Of a DNA stretch of 64,000 nt, positions 1 to 9,810 are shown piece after piece. Source of the DNA: Hericium rajendrae (Eukaryota > Basidiomycota > Agaricomycetes > Russulales > Hericiaceae). The stretch spans positions 868,001-932,000 of the forward strand of contig CM065886.1 in assembly GCA_033439255.1 (NCBI GenBank), written 5' to 3'. Each line of letters starts with the position of its first letter. Position 1 is the stretch's first letter. A program made the translations under genes and the position numbers. Below the pieces are notes generated by a model that was given only the letters and a program-made list of their open reading frames with translations, was not told the DNA's origin and made no database searches.

Positions 1-2725
1 AGAAAATTGTCAGTTCCGCGCGGGCAGACAATGTAACCCGCACTCACCCCCTTGGCAGTCCCTTCGCTCGAGACGAGCCCGGGGACTGCGTGACATTCCC
101 TCCGCCAGAACGTCTCGTCGCCGTCATTATCTGCGACAAATGCAGGTCAGTAACAGGTCAGGAACAAGTAGAAGAAGTCAAAGCTTACTTTCGTATTTGT
201 TGTTCTTCACGCGGTCGATGATGATCTTCTCAATCTTCGTGATCATGCGCACCAAGGCGCGCGGGTGCTTTTCGACTGGCGGCTCGGGGATCTTCGCCTC
301 TGTGTAGTCCAGCGCCAGCTGAGCATTGTATATCGGAGTCGCCGCCGCCCATCCGCGCGTCGTCATCGAGAAACTCGCCCACTGGTGCTGGGCGCGCAGC
401 TTCATGAAAGTGAAGAACTCGAGGCCCCAGTCAATCTCCATAGCACGCACATCGATGTGGGTCATGATGGACCAGATGTGCTGCGAGCGCGACAGCCCAC
501 GCGGCCCATGTTGCGGGACGGGCAAGCGAGTTCTGAGTGCGGCCGCGCGTGCCTCAACCGTCGACGTGCCCGTGGCTGGTGTGTCGATGGACGTGCTGGG
601 CGCGATGGCGCCGGGTGCGATGGCATCCGGTTGTGGTGCGGACGCGGCGGGGTTGGCAGACGGAGCGCCAGTGCTGCTTCTGGTTTTAGCTGCGACATTG
701 GCAGCCTTTGCAGACGCGATCGCGTCATTGGCGGATGGAGCGCTCGTCGGCGTTGTCGAAGGCAGTGGGTGGCCGACCACCGGGGCTGCCTTGGCCGACG
801 TTGAAGTTGGCTTGCGCGGTTGAAAGATGGCGTGGAGAGGACGGGTGCCCTGCGCAACAGCCGTGCCGGGTATAGAGATACTGGGAACCTGTAGATACCG
901 ACAACGCAGAGTGATGTCAGCATTTGACAGAAGCACAAGGATGTACAACTTACCAGGGTCACTGCGCTGCTCTCGAGCGCGGCTGTGCATGTCTCTCTCC
1001 CCGCCGCTGATTTCTGTTTCTTGGTGTGGACAGAGCCGCTGCTCTCAGCGTCCACGGCCGTGGCCTTGCGCTTGCGGCTTGAGGCAGTCCGTGCGGCAGA
1101 GACAGGCGGCGGCGGCATGGGTGCGCCCTGACGGCCTTCAGGCTCGTTCTCGTCACCTTGTGTCAAGTCCTGGGGCCAGAGCAGAAATGTTAGCACAACA
1201 ACGGAGGATGAACAAGGCTGGCCACACACCACGAATAATTCGTCATGCAGTGGCGGCCCAACCACTCTAGCATCATGCTCCGCCTCCTCCTGCCCATGAT
1301 TGACCGTCGCCGCCGTGTTCGAGCTTGTGAGCGGCGCGATGAGCTGAGGGTCCGGCTCGATGAGCTGCGGATCCAGGTCTATCGTCGTCGCCGCGACTGG
1401 TGCCGCTGCTGATGCGTGTGCTCTGGGAGGTCGAGCGCCAAGCGCGATGGCACGCGCTGTCGTGGTTGTCATGGGGCGACGTGAGGCGGTGGACTCCGAT
1501 AGCGCCGGAGTTGCAGTACTCGCATGTGTTGCGAGAGCGCCAGATGCTGTCCGCGCCGTTGCACGTGGATCCGAGTCGGGGATGACGAAGAGCGACGGAT
1601 CGATACCCATCTCCTCGCTCACCTGCTCAAATGTAAGTTCGGTCTCCTCTGCGCATTGCAGGAGTTCTTCCTCCTCTGAAACCGGCTCCTCCTCCTCCTT
1701 GAGGCGAATCAGGCCACCGAAAGTCTCTGCATCGATGGATCGGATGAGACCAAAGGTCTCGCCACTGTTGACGATCTTCATTTCGGGGCGTGGCTGGTAA
1801 TCATGCCCGGCGCCGTTGTAGAACGTCCGATTGGCCTCGATGGCCGAGTTCCATAGGCTGGCACCACGGCTTGCCAGTCGGATGTGGTGGGAACCGAAGG
1901 TCGATTGGGCGACGAATGGCGGTGGGTCTGCGCGTGAAGACCCAATGCGAATGTTGCGACGGAGAACGAAGTCATGCCCCAGGGCGACGAAAGTCTCGAG
2001 GCCACTTGCATGGGAGCGCATGATACTGTTCCATCCCTTATGAGAGCCTTCGATACGGCTCCCATCGGACCGCACATCCTGGCATCGGCGCGTCAAGCAG
2101 CCTTTGCGGACATGCTTCAATTGGTCTGCGTGAACCTGGAACGACGGCGAGAGATCAGTATACAAAATGCTGTGGAATATGCAGATGCAAGTTTGACGAC
2201 ATACCTTTGCCGCTGCCGCTGTCCACACGCCTCCGTGCCGTGCCCACTTCGCATACACTGCCCCGAGCTTCTCCTCCTGCTCCTCCTTGGTCCAGTACTT
2301 GGCTGGCTCCTCTTTGCTGGCCCCCTTGATCAGGATCGCATCCCGAAGCTCTTCAGCCACAACTAGCCTGTAGGGGTTCTTCGTACCGTTTTTTACTGAG
2401 ACCAAGTATCTGTTCGATGCGACAGAAACACAGTGAGCCATCATATAAGAATAGAAACGGAACAGACATACCTTTGTATGGCATGCCAGACATCGAGACA
2501 AATGGCGGCCTGTGGGAAGACGCTAAGGATCGCCCGCATGACATGGCAGCAATTGTCTGCGATGAATTGCTCCGGCGGCGGCGCCTCGAGCACGTCATGC
2601 CGGTTCTTAAGGCCGCCCAGCATCTCGGACATCTCAGCATTGGCCTGCGATTGGCAGAGTTTCTGGTATACATGCAATAAGTGGTGCCTCGATGCTGGCA
2701 TGAATCTGGGAAAAAGACTCACCCA
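1..2725 (-). CDS. DDE-transposase-like zinc-ribbon gene, 3' part (runs off the left edge)
   Basis: This is the downstream portion of the gene that starts at 11207; a retrotransposon separates the two parts. Reading leftwards from 2725, an intron begins GTGAGT and ends at a CAG near 2664. Coding then resumes with KLCQSQAN and the motif IADNCCH. A second intron follows (about 2473-2412), then NGTKNPYR, a third intron near 2200-2140, and SRIEGSHKGWN. The D of ADN and the E of RIEG, with the D of SLDATFK in the 5' part, fit an RNase-H-fold DDE/D triad. This matches the layout of a transposase-derived gene family common in Agaricomycetes. The C-terminal half is low-complexity (Glu/Ala/Thr/Pro-rich, with a KRKATA-type basic patch), followed by a conserved-looking segment ending NNKYE near 190 and a further spliced exon toward base 1. 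The catalytic role is inferred. Whether the locus makes protein is doubtful because of the insertion. Confidence 0.65.
2721..2725. repeat. Target site duplication (with 9811-9815)
   Basis: ACCCA occurs directly before the 5' LTR and directly after the 3' LTR, the 5-bp duplication usual for Ty3/gypsy integrases. On the gene's strand it reads TGGGT and spans the end of an exon (TGG) and the first two bases (GT) of the intron. Confidence 0.9.
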
Positions 2726-3148
2726 TGTCACGGATCGCTCCATTTCTCTCCGCCTTCTTCTCTGCCATCAAGGCATCACGTCGGTCATGTGCTCCAGCAG
2801 CCCCATCACATGTTCACTTCCTCACATGACCTGGGGCTATCCTTCACCCATGCCCTTGTTCCCCTTTGGGACATCCTATTGTTCTCCCTCCCATTGTTCT
2901 CCTTTTGGCCACCATTGTTCTCACTCTATTGTTCGACCCATTATGGTGTCCATTGTTCTTTTCCCATTGTCGTCCCAGTACTTATAGGCTCCCTGTCGCT
3001 CGCCTATTTCCCTAGATTGTCCATTTCGTCTGTACCGTACTGTACCTCCAATACAGGTCACTGCGCTGCTAGTCGCTCTCTGCTCTCTCGCTCTCATCAC
3101 CGCTGGTGACTTGGGTGGTTCTCTGCTGTCTACGACTGAGTCTTGACA
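2726..3148 (+). repeat. 5' LTR of the Ty3/gypsy element
   Basis: A 423-bp repeat starting TGTCACGGATCG and ending GAGTCTTGACA. It matches 9389-9810 except for one substitution and one single-base length difference. It carries several copies of an ATTGTTC motif in its middle. Confidence 0.93.
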
Positions 3149-4373
3149 CCTGGACAATCTCTCATACACCCGCCTCACCTCCCTACTATCGCCCATCATA
3201 CCTCTCTTCTTTGAACCCTTCACCGCCGACATCTTCACCGTATCTCGACATCCATTCCATCAACCTCATCTCCCCTTCCCCATCGCCAACACCATCGAGG
3301 GCAGTGCACTCATTCCCCTCTTCCGCTATTGTGCTGTGAAGCGTTGGGAAGCCGAAGGAGTTTGGTTTCGATTGAGATCGTGGAAACCACACGCAGGTGC
3401 TATCTCCATTGCCTTATACGTTCGAATTCGGGTTGCTTTTGACGTCGACTTGCAAGAATTCACGTTTGGTGCCTCGGACATCGCCTACCACTGTCGTCAA
3501 CCCAACCGAGGATCCCCTGCAAGCATCCTGCCATCGACCTCATTCCCCTTTTGCACACTAGGTTTCTTCACCCCAGAACCCTCGCCTGAGCCTGTGTGGG
3601 CCAGAGAACGCCTCGGCCACCGATTCCTCAGAACCCCGTACTCCACCACCTTGTACCCTCGTGCCCTTGGACGTCGTCCAGTTGCGGCAGACTTCCTGTA
3701 GGTTGTCACCATTGAGTCCACCGACCCCCGCTTCCAGACCACTGCACCCTTCCCACTCGGGATCTTCGAGTCCCTTGGGGACTACCACGTTTACACCCTT
3801 GCTGGCATCGCCCGGATCCACTTTTCTCACCAAGACCCTGCCACCCGCCAGTGGTACTTCGCTGAGCGCGAAGACTTCCCCTACCTCGAACTCGTTGACT
3901 TCGACATTGCCAGAGAGGAACACCACCGCCTACACCCAGCCACTCCACCACTCCCCACCGTTGCCCCTCCTAGTATCGACTCCCCTCCTGCACGCACCGA
4001 ACCCCTCTTTATACCAACAGGTATCATCTTCAACGCCGTTACCAGGAAGTACTACGCATACCGTTCCAACTCTCGACGCCTAGTCGTTGGCTGGAGACCA
4101 AACCTAGTAGAAGGAAGAGATCAGTGGTTTTGGCAGGCCAGTAGCGTTTTCATCACTGAACCTGAACTCGCTCTCTCTCACCAAGTCCTAGAAGCCCGCG
4201 AGCAAGAGCGAGTTACCCGGCTCGCAGTCCTCCGCTCACCGCTACCCCCTCGCATCCCAACCCCAATACCAATCCCCTCACCTGCTCCACCTGTTACTAC
4301 TGTTACATCCACATCCACCGTCAACGTCAAACCGATCATCGCCTCAGCTCCCCCCGTTCAGCCGCCCGACGAC

Positions 4374-5363
4374 ATGTCCAACCCCGAGATTGGCATCAAA
4401 CCTGCTCCCTTTGAGGGAGATCGTTCCAAATCCAAGGAGTTCCAGTTGCGTATTCGCTTATTCCTTCGCGCCAACTCTACCCGGTATAAAGATGATACCG
4501 CCCAGATCTCCCTCTTCCTCGACCTCTGCCAGGGCCCTATTGCCGGCCAGTGGGCCACCCAGCGTGTCGAGGAGATCCTTGAGGATGACGATCTTGTGGC
4601 TGCAGCCACATCTCCAGCCCATGTCCCTCGCTACGCCAACCTCGCTGCCCTTCGAACTCGCTTCAATTTGGATTTCTCCCCCCTTGACGACTCCAAGGAC
4701 GCCTCCCACGCCATTCAGACCCTCCAGATGGGTACGCGCCCAGTAGTCGACTACATCACCGAGTTCGAGTCCTTCGCTCCTCGCACCGGCTACAACGATG
4801 TGGCCCTGATCGATTGGTTCCTGCATGGCCTCAACAGCGCCTTGCGGGATGATTGCCAGCGCAGTTACCCCACGCCCACCACCCTGGATGAGTGGAAGGC
4901 GAGGGCCCGTGACAGGAATGCTGCCTACCTCATGCGCACCCGGTTCCAGAGTCCCCGCCCTACAACTGGGCGCACCCCGGTGAGCACTCGCTCCCCTCAG
5001 TCCACATCTACTGGCCGATCCCGCACAGTTGCTGCTACAGGTGCCCCACTGCCTAAACTCTCGGAGTCTGACCGTGAGCGTCTCAGGCGTGAGGGCGGCT
5101 GCTTCCGCTGCCGCCAGAAGGGCCATGGCTTCCGCGACTGCCCCCTCAATGCCGACTCCAACCCCCGTGCCCCAATCCCTCGCGTCCGAGCGCTAGAAAC
5201 CGGCTCTGCCCCGGGAGTAGCTCCAGAAGATGCAGCCACCGCCCTTGCTGTCCCCGCCATCAACAGGTCCATTGCCGACTTATCGTCGCAGTTGAAGGAC
5301 TTGAGCGAGGAAGAGAGGGAAGAGGCAAAGGCTGCATTAAAGGATATGGTTGAGGGTTTTTAA
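4374..5363 (+). CDS. gag: Retrotransposon Gag
   Basis: A 329-residue frame with a retrotransposon Gag domain (about residues 1-170: ...FEGDRSKSKEFQLRIRLFL...) and a CCHC zinc knuckle, CFRCRQKGHGFRDC (C-x2-C-x4-H-x4-C), near residue 243. This is the structural nucleocapsid protein of the element. About 1.2 kb of leader (3149-4373) precedes it and also looks protein-like in its last 700 bp. Confidence 0.85.
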   Translation: MSNPEIGIKPAPFEGDRSKSKEFQLRIRLFLRANSTRYKDDTAQISLFLDLCQGPIAGQWATQRVEEILEDDDLVAAATSPAHVPRYANLAALRTRFNLDFSPLDDSKDASHAIQTLQMGTRPVVDYITEFESFAPRTGYNDVALIDWFLHGLNSALRDDCQRSYPTPTTLDEWKARARDRNAAYLMRTRFQSPRPTTGRTPVSTRSPQSTSTGRSRTVAATGAPLPKLSESDRERLRREGGCFRCRQKGHGFRDCPLNADSNPRAPIPRVRALETGSAPGVAPEDAATALAVPAINRSIADLSSQLKDLSEEEREEAKAALKDMVEGF

Positions 5364-5386
5364 AGCGCCCCCCGGTCACGTCGTCC

Positions 5387-6073
5387 GTGGGTGGCAAGAA
5401 ACATTTCTTTGATCCGTCGAATCGCTTCTCTGTACTATCCGACCCCTGTGAGCAATCGTATCCATCGTCTTTGCGCATGTCCGCTATCACCCCCAACCGT
5501 CAGACACCGTCCATTACGCTCCAGGCCAAGATTATCACTACCCCGATCAAGAAACAAATCGACGCTGAGGCACTTCTCGATAGTGGTGCAGAAGGCATCA
5601 TTATGCACCCCGAGTTTGCCAAGAAACACCAGTTCCCCCTCAAGAAACTCCCTAAACCCTTTCCCGTTCGCAATGTGGACAACTCCGAAAACATCATGGG
5701 CTGGGTCCGCTATTCAGTCAACCAGAACATCCGCATTTACGCCAAGGACTCGACGTCCTTCCATGAGGAGACAGCTGAGTTCTATCTCGTTGACATTGGC
5801 GACTACGACATTATCCTTGGGACCGATTGGTTACAGGAACACAACCCTGAAATTGATTGGGTCTCTCGTCGTGTCGACATGACTCGCTGCCCTCCCTCTT
5901 GCACTCTGAATAAACCCCCGGTCAAGAACCTGTCCACTCGCACTGAACGCCGCCACTCAGCCCCTCGTCCACCAGTCCTCAGCGCTGCTGCAGTACTGCT
6001 CCCCCCACCTTTCCCCCTCCATTGCTCCCACTGCCCCCACCATTTGTCGCTGCTCCACTTCCCAAATACGTGA
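5387..6073 (+). CDS. Retrotransposon aspartic protease region
   Basis: This frame contains LLDSGAEG (about 5572-5595), the single Asp-Ser/Thr-Gly active site of retropepsins, followed by IILGTDWL, the usual second hallmark of Ty3/gypsy proteases. It lies between gag and the reverse transcriptase, the standard place. It overlaps the start of the long pol frame. Confidence 0.8.
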   Translation: MGGKKHFFDPSNRFSVLSDPCEQSYPSSLRMSAITPNRQTPSITLQAKIITTPIKKQIDAEALLDSGAEGIIMHPEFAKKHQFPLKKLPKPFPVRNVDNSENIMGWVRYSVNQNIRIYAKDSTSFHEETAEFYLVDIGDYDIILGTDWLQEHNPEIDWVSRRVDMTRCPPSCTLNKPPVKNLSTRTERRHSAPRPPVLSAAAVLLPPPFPLHCSHCPHHLSLLHFPNT

Positions 6074-9000
6074 TCCCCGCTCGCCGAGTCCAAGGTGTCC
6101 GCCTTCGCCGCATCCACCTGTCCAAAGTCCCTGCACGTCTATTCACCGAGGACGATGACCCCCGACCTAATGTCGATGATGACTGGGTTGAAGAGGGCCT
6201 TCGTCTAGCTGGTGTTCTCCCTGACTGGGATACACCACCCCCACCAGACGACGACCCCGACTATCAACACACCATTCGTATCCGTCGCTCTTTCACCAAT
6301 GCTCAGAAACTGGCGGAGCGTGTGGCCACTCGTGTTGCAGAGAAGTCCTTTGCCGAGATGGTTCCCCCTCAGTATCAGGATTTCCAACCTGTCTTCGACG
6401 AGGAATCCTCCCATCGCCTCCCCGAACGTCGCCCTTGGGATCACGCCATTGACCTGAAAGATGGTTTTGAACCCCGTTCCTGCAAGGTCTATCCTATGGC
6501 TCCTACTGAGCAGGAGGACCTCGATTCATTCCTTGATGACCAGGTCGGGAAAGGCTACATCCGTCCTTCCAAATCCCCTATGGCGAGTCCCTTCTTCTTT
6601 ATCAAGAAAAAAGATGGAAAACTACGCCCCGTCCAGGACTATCGCACCCTCAACAAAGGCACCATCAAGAACGAATATCCCCTGCCCCTCATCTCTGAAC
6701 TCGTTGACAAGCTCAAGGGTGCCAAAGTCTTCTCCAAGATGGACGTTCGTTGGGGTTACAACAATGTTCGCATCAAGGAGGGCGACGAATGGAAAGCCGC
6801 CTTCAAAACCAACCGCGGTCTCTTTGAACCCCTGGTGATGTTTTTTGGTCTTACCAACTCCCCTGCCACGTTCCAAGGAATGATGAATGAACTTTTCAAG
6901 GATCTCATCGATACGGGCAAAGTCGTCATCTACATGGACGATATCCTCATTTTCACCGAAACCCTCGAAGAACATCGCGACCTTGTGCGCAAGGTCCTCC
7001 AACGCCTCCAGGACAATGACCTCTTCCTCAAACCAGAGAAGTGCTCGTTCGAGCAGCCCTCAGTTGAGTTCCTCGGTCTCATCGTCTCCCATAACACGCT
7101 CGCCATGGACCCCGTCAAGGTTGCAGGCATTGCTGAATGGCCTGCCCCTCGTAACGTCAAGGACGTCCAGTCCTTTGTTGGCTTTGGCAACTTCTATCGA
7201 CGCTTTATCCAGGACTTCTCCAAAGTCGCTCGTCCCATGTTTGACCTTACCAAGAAAGACCATCCTTGGGCCTGGTCTACTGAATGTCAACATGCCTTTG
7301 AGGCTCTTAAAGCTGCGTTCACCTCGTCCCCAGTCCTTATCATGCCTGACCCGTCCAAACCCTACCTGGTTGAGGTCGATGCCTCAGACTATGCCACAGG
7401 AGGTATCCTATCCCAGCGTGGGGAGGACGAGCAATGGCACCCTGTTGCTTACATCTCCAAGGCCTTCACCGCCCCCGAACGCAACTACGACATCTATGAC
7501 AAGGAACTCTTGGCCATCATCCGTGCCCTCGAAGCCTGGCGCCACTACCTGGAAGGCTCTCCCCATACTGTGGAGATTTGGACCGACCATAAAAACCTGG
7601 AATACTTCAAGTCTGCCCAAAAGCTGAGTCGTCGTCAAGCTCGCTGGGCTCTCTTCCTCACTCGTTTCGACTTCACCCTGATCCACAAACCCGGTATTCA
7701 TCACCGGCCAGATGCCATGTCGAGACGACCTGACCATAGAGAGGGGGTGGACGATGACAACTCCGATCGTGTCCTCCTCGACCCCAAGTACTTCCAGATC
7801 CGTGCTACACGTCCAGCTGCTGTCAAGTCCATTGGCAATGCTGATCTTCGCCAGCGCATTCGCAATGCCAAGACCAAGGACATTGAGGTTGTTCAAGCCC
7901 TTGATGTGATCCTGAACAATGGTCCTCGCTCCCTCGTCAAGAACCTCCAAGAATGGAACTACGAGGATGGCCTCATCCTCTTTCGTGGCAAAGTCTACAT
8001 CCCTGCTGACAAGGACCTTCGTCGGGACATCGTCAAGCTGCATCATGACACCCCCATGGCTGGTCACCCAGGACGCTACAAGACCTATGAGCTCCTCAGT
8101 CGCAACTACTGGTGGCCCGGTATGTCCGTCTTCGTTCGTGATTATGTTGATGGCTGTGCTACCTGCCAGGCCACCAAGGTTCAAAATCACCGCCCTCATG
8201 TTGAAACAATTCCCAATGCCGTCCCTACCCGTCCCTTCCAAGACATTACCTCGGACTTCATTGTCAAACTCCCAGAATGCCAAGGCTATGACTCCATCAA
8301 TGTGGTCGTCGACCGTTTTACAAAGCACGTCTCCTTCACTCCTTGTAAAGAGACCATTACCAGTGATGGCACAGTCGACATCCTTTTTGACAGGATTTAT
8401 CGGAACTACGGCCTCTGGGAACGCCTCATCTCTGATCGTGGCCCACAGTATGCAGGCAAAGTCATGCGTGGCGTCTTTGACAAACTTGGTATCAAGTCTT
8501 CCCTCAGCACTGCCTATCATCCACAGACCGACGGCGAGTCAGAACGTGTCAATCAAGAACTTGAGCAGTTCCTTCGTACCTTCTGCAACTACCGTCAGGA
8601 TGATTGGGTCCAATGGCTCCCTTATGCTGAGTTCTCACACAACCACCGCATCCACAGCGCCACTAACCGAGCTCCATTTGAAATGCTCCTCGGCTATATT
8701 CCCACTGCCATCCCCACTGTTAACCCCACATCGTCTACACCCGCCGTCGAGGATCGTTTCCGTCACCTCGAACAACTTCGCACTGAGGTCCAGGCCAGCC
8801 TTCAAACAGCTGCTGATCTCATGAAGCGCAACAACCAGGACCATATGCACGACACCATCCACTTCCAGGTTGGTGACAAGGTCTGGCTCGATGGCAAGAA
8901 CATCAAAACCACGCGCCCCAAAGCTAAGCTTGCTGATCGACGCCTGGGACCTTTCGAAATCACTGACGTCCTGGGCCCAGTCTCTTATCGACTGAAGCTA

Positions 9001-9771
9001 CCGCCCACCTGGCGTATCCACCCGGTGTTCCACACGTCCCTGTTGTCCCCTTACAAGGAAACCGATGCTCATGGTCCCAACTTCCCTGCACCTCCACCTG
9101 ACCTTGTGGAGGGCGAGGAAGAGTACGAAGTTGAGTCTGTCCTCGATGCTCGTCTCACCCGGAACAAACGTGGCATTGAATATCTCGTCAAATGGGCAGG
9201 CTACCCTGATTCGGAAAATCAGTGGCTTTCACGTACCTCCCTTTCCAATGCCCATGGTGCAATCACCGACTTCTACACCCGCCATCCGCATGCACTCAAG
9301 GCTCCCAATCTTCGTGGACTCATCTACCTCGACCCCGTCCATGCTCATCACGCACTCCAGGCGAAAGTGCGTCTTAGAGAGGGGGTGATGTCACGGATCG
9401 CTCCATTTCTCTCCGCCTTCTTCTCTGCCATCAAGGCATCGCGTCGTCATGTGCTCCAGCAGCCCCATCACATGTTCACTTCCTCACATGACCTGGGGCT
9501 ATCCTTCACCCATGCCCTTGTTCCCCTTTGGGACATCCTATTGTTCTCCCTCCCATTGTTCTCCTTTTGGCCACCATTGTTCTCACTCTATTGTTCGACC
9601 CATTATGGTGTCCATTGTTCTTTTCCCATTGTCGTCCCAGTACTTATAGGCTCCCTGTCGCTCGCCTATTTCCCTAGATTGTCCATTTCGTCTGTACCGT
9701 ACTGTACCTCCAATACAGGTCACTGCGCTGCTAGTCGCTCTCTGCTCTCTCGCTCTCATCACCGCTGGTGA
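6022..9771 (+). CDS. pol: Retrotransposon Pol: reverse transcriptase, RNase H, integrase, chromodomain
   Basis: A 1249-residue frame. Reverse transcriptase spans about residues 150-400, with FSKMDVRWGYN and the catalytic YMDD (about 6931-6942). RNase H follows at about 450-545 (VEVDASDYATGG, YDKELLAI, TDHKNLEYF). The integrase zinc-binding HHCC module is at about 672-717 (HHDTP...CATCQ), and its catalytic core is at about 745-900 (DFIVKL, SDRGPQ, HPQTDGESERVNQ). A chromodomain (VESVLDARLTRN, YLVKWAGYP) lies at about 1035-1090. Residues after about 1122 are read from the 3' LTR and are probably not functional. Confidence 0.9.
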   Translation: MLPLPPPFVAAPLPKYVIPARRVQGVRLRRIHLSKVPARLFTEDDDPRPNVDDDWVEEGLRLAGVLPDWDTPPPPDDDPDYQHTIRIRRSFTNAQKLAERVATRVAEKSFAEMVPPQYQDFQPVFDEESSHRLPERRPWDHAIDLKDGFEPRSCKVYPMAPTEQEDLDSFLDDQVGKGYIRPSKSPMASPFFFIKKKDGKLRPVQDYRTLNKGTIKNEYPLPLISELVDKLKGAKVFSKMDVRWGYNNVRIKEGDEWKAAFKTNRGLFEPLVMFFGLTNSPATFQGMMNELFKDLIDTGKVVIYMDDILIFTETLEEHRDLVRKVLQRLQDNDLFLKPEKCSFEQPSVEFLGLIVSHNTLAMDPVKVAGIAEWPAPRNVKDVQSFVGFGNFYRRFIQDFSKVARPMFDLTKKDHPWAWSTECQHAFEALKAAFTSSPVLIMPDPSKPYLVEVDASDYATGGILSQRGEDEQWHPVAYISKAFTAPERNYDIYDKELLAIIRALEAWRHYLEGSPHTVEIWTDHKNLEYFKSAQKLSRRQARWALFLTRFDFTLIHKPGIHHRPDAMSRRPDHREGVDDDNSDRVLLDPKYFQIRATRPAAVKSIGNADLRQRIRNAKTKDIEVVQALDVILNNGPRSLVKNLQEWNYEDGLILFRGKVYIPADKDLRRDIVKLHHDTPMAGHPGRYKTYELLSRNYWWPGMSVFVRDYVDGCATCQATKVQNHRPHVETIPNAVPTRPFQDITSDFIVKLPECQGYDSINVVVDRFTKHVSFTPCKETITSDGTVDILFDRIYRNYGLWERLISDRGPQYAGKVMRGVFDKLGIKSSLSTAYHPQTDGESERVNQELEQFLRTFCNYRQDDWVQWLPYAEFSHNHRIHSATNRAPFEMLLGYIPTAIPTVNPTSSTPAVEDRFRHLEQLRTEVQASLQTAADLMKRNNQDHMHDTIHFQVGDKVWLDGKNIKTTRPKAKLADRRLGPFEITDVLGPVSYRLKLPPTWRIHPVFHTSLLSPYKETDAHGPNFPAPPPDLVEGEEEYEVESVLDARLTRNKRGIEYLVKWAGYPDSENQWLSRTSLSNAHGAITDFYTRHPHALKAPNLRGLIYLDPVHAHHALQAKVRLREGVMSRIAPFLSAFFSAIKASRRHVLQQPHHMFTSSHDLGLSFTHALVPLWDILLFSLPLFSFWPPLFSLYCSTHYGVHCSFPIVVPVLIGSLSLAYFPRLSISSVPYCTSNTGHCAASRSLLSRSHHRW

Positions 9772-9810
9772 CTTGGGTGGTTCTCTGCTGTCTACGACTG
9801 AGTCTTGACA
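9389..9810 (+). repeat. 3' LTR of the Ty3/gypsy element
   Basis: A 422-bp copy of the 5' LTR. It is preceded by a purine-rich tract (AGAGAGGGGGTGA, about 9376-9388) that fits the plus-strand priming site. Confidence 0.93.

Larger units (their letters stand above)
2726..9810 (+). mobile_element. Ty3/gypsy LTR retrotransposon with chromodomain (chromovirus-like)
   Basis: The element is 7085 bp and is bounded by direct repeats of 423 and 422 bp that begin TGTCA and end TGACA. It is flanked by the 5-bp direct duplication ACCCA (2721-2725 and 9811-9815). Order: 5' LTR, leader, gag with a CCHC zinc knuckle, aspartic protease, reverse transcriptase, RNase H, integrase, chromodomain, polypurine tract (about 9377-9388), 3' LTR. 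The RT-RNaseH-integrase order is that of Ty3/gypsy (Metaviridae). A chromodomain after the integrase marks the chromovirus branch. The two LTRs differ at two places only, so insertion was recent. It looks whole or nearly whole. It lies antisense to the transposase-like gene it interrupts. Confidence 0.93.

Noticed and set aside
7408-8520. 370-codon minus-strand open frame opposite the pol gene
   Set aside because: It is the antisense shadow of the reverse transcriptase/RNase H/integrase coding sequence and has no motifs of its own.
9389-9771. C-terminal extension of the pol frame through the 3' LTR
   Set aside because: The sequence is LTR DNA that also occurs at 2726-3148. It has regulatory, not protein, character.
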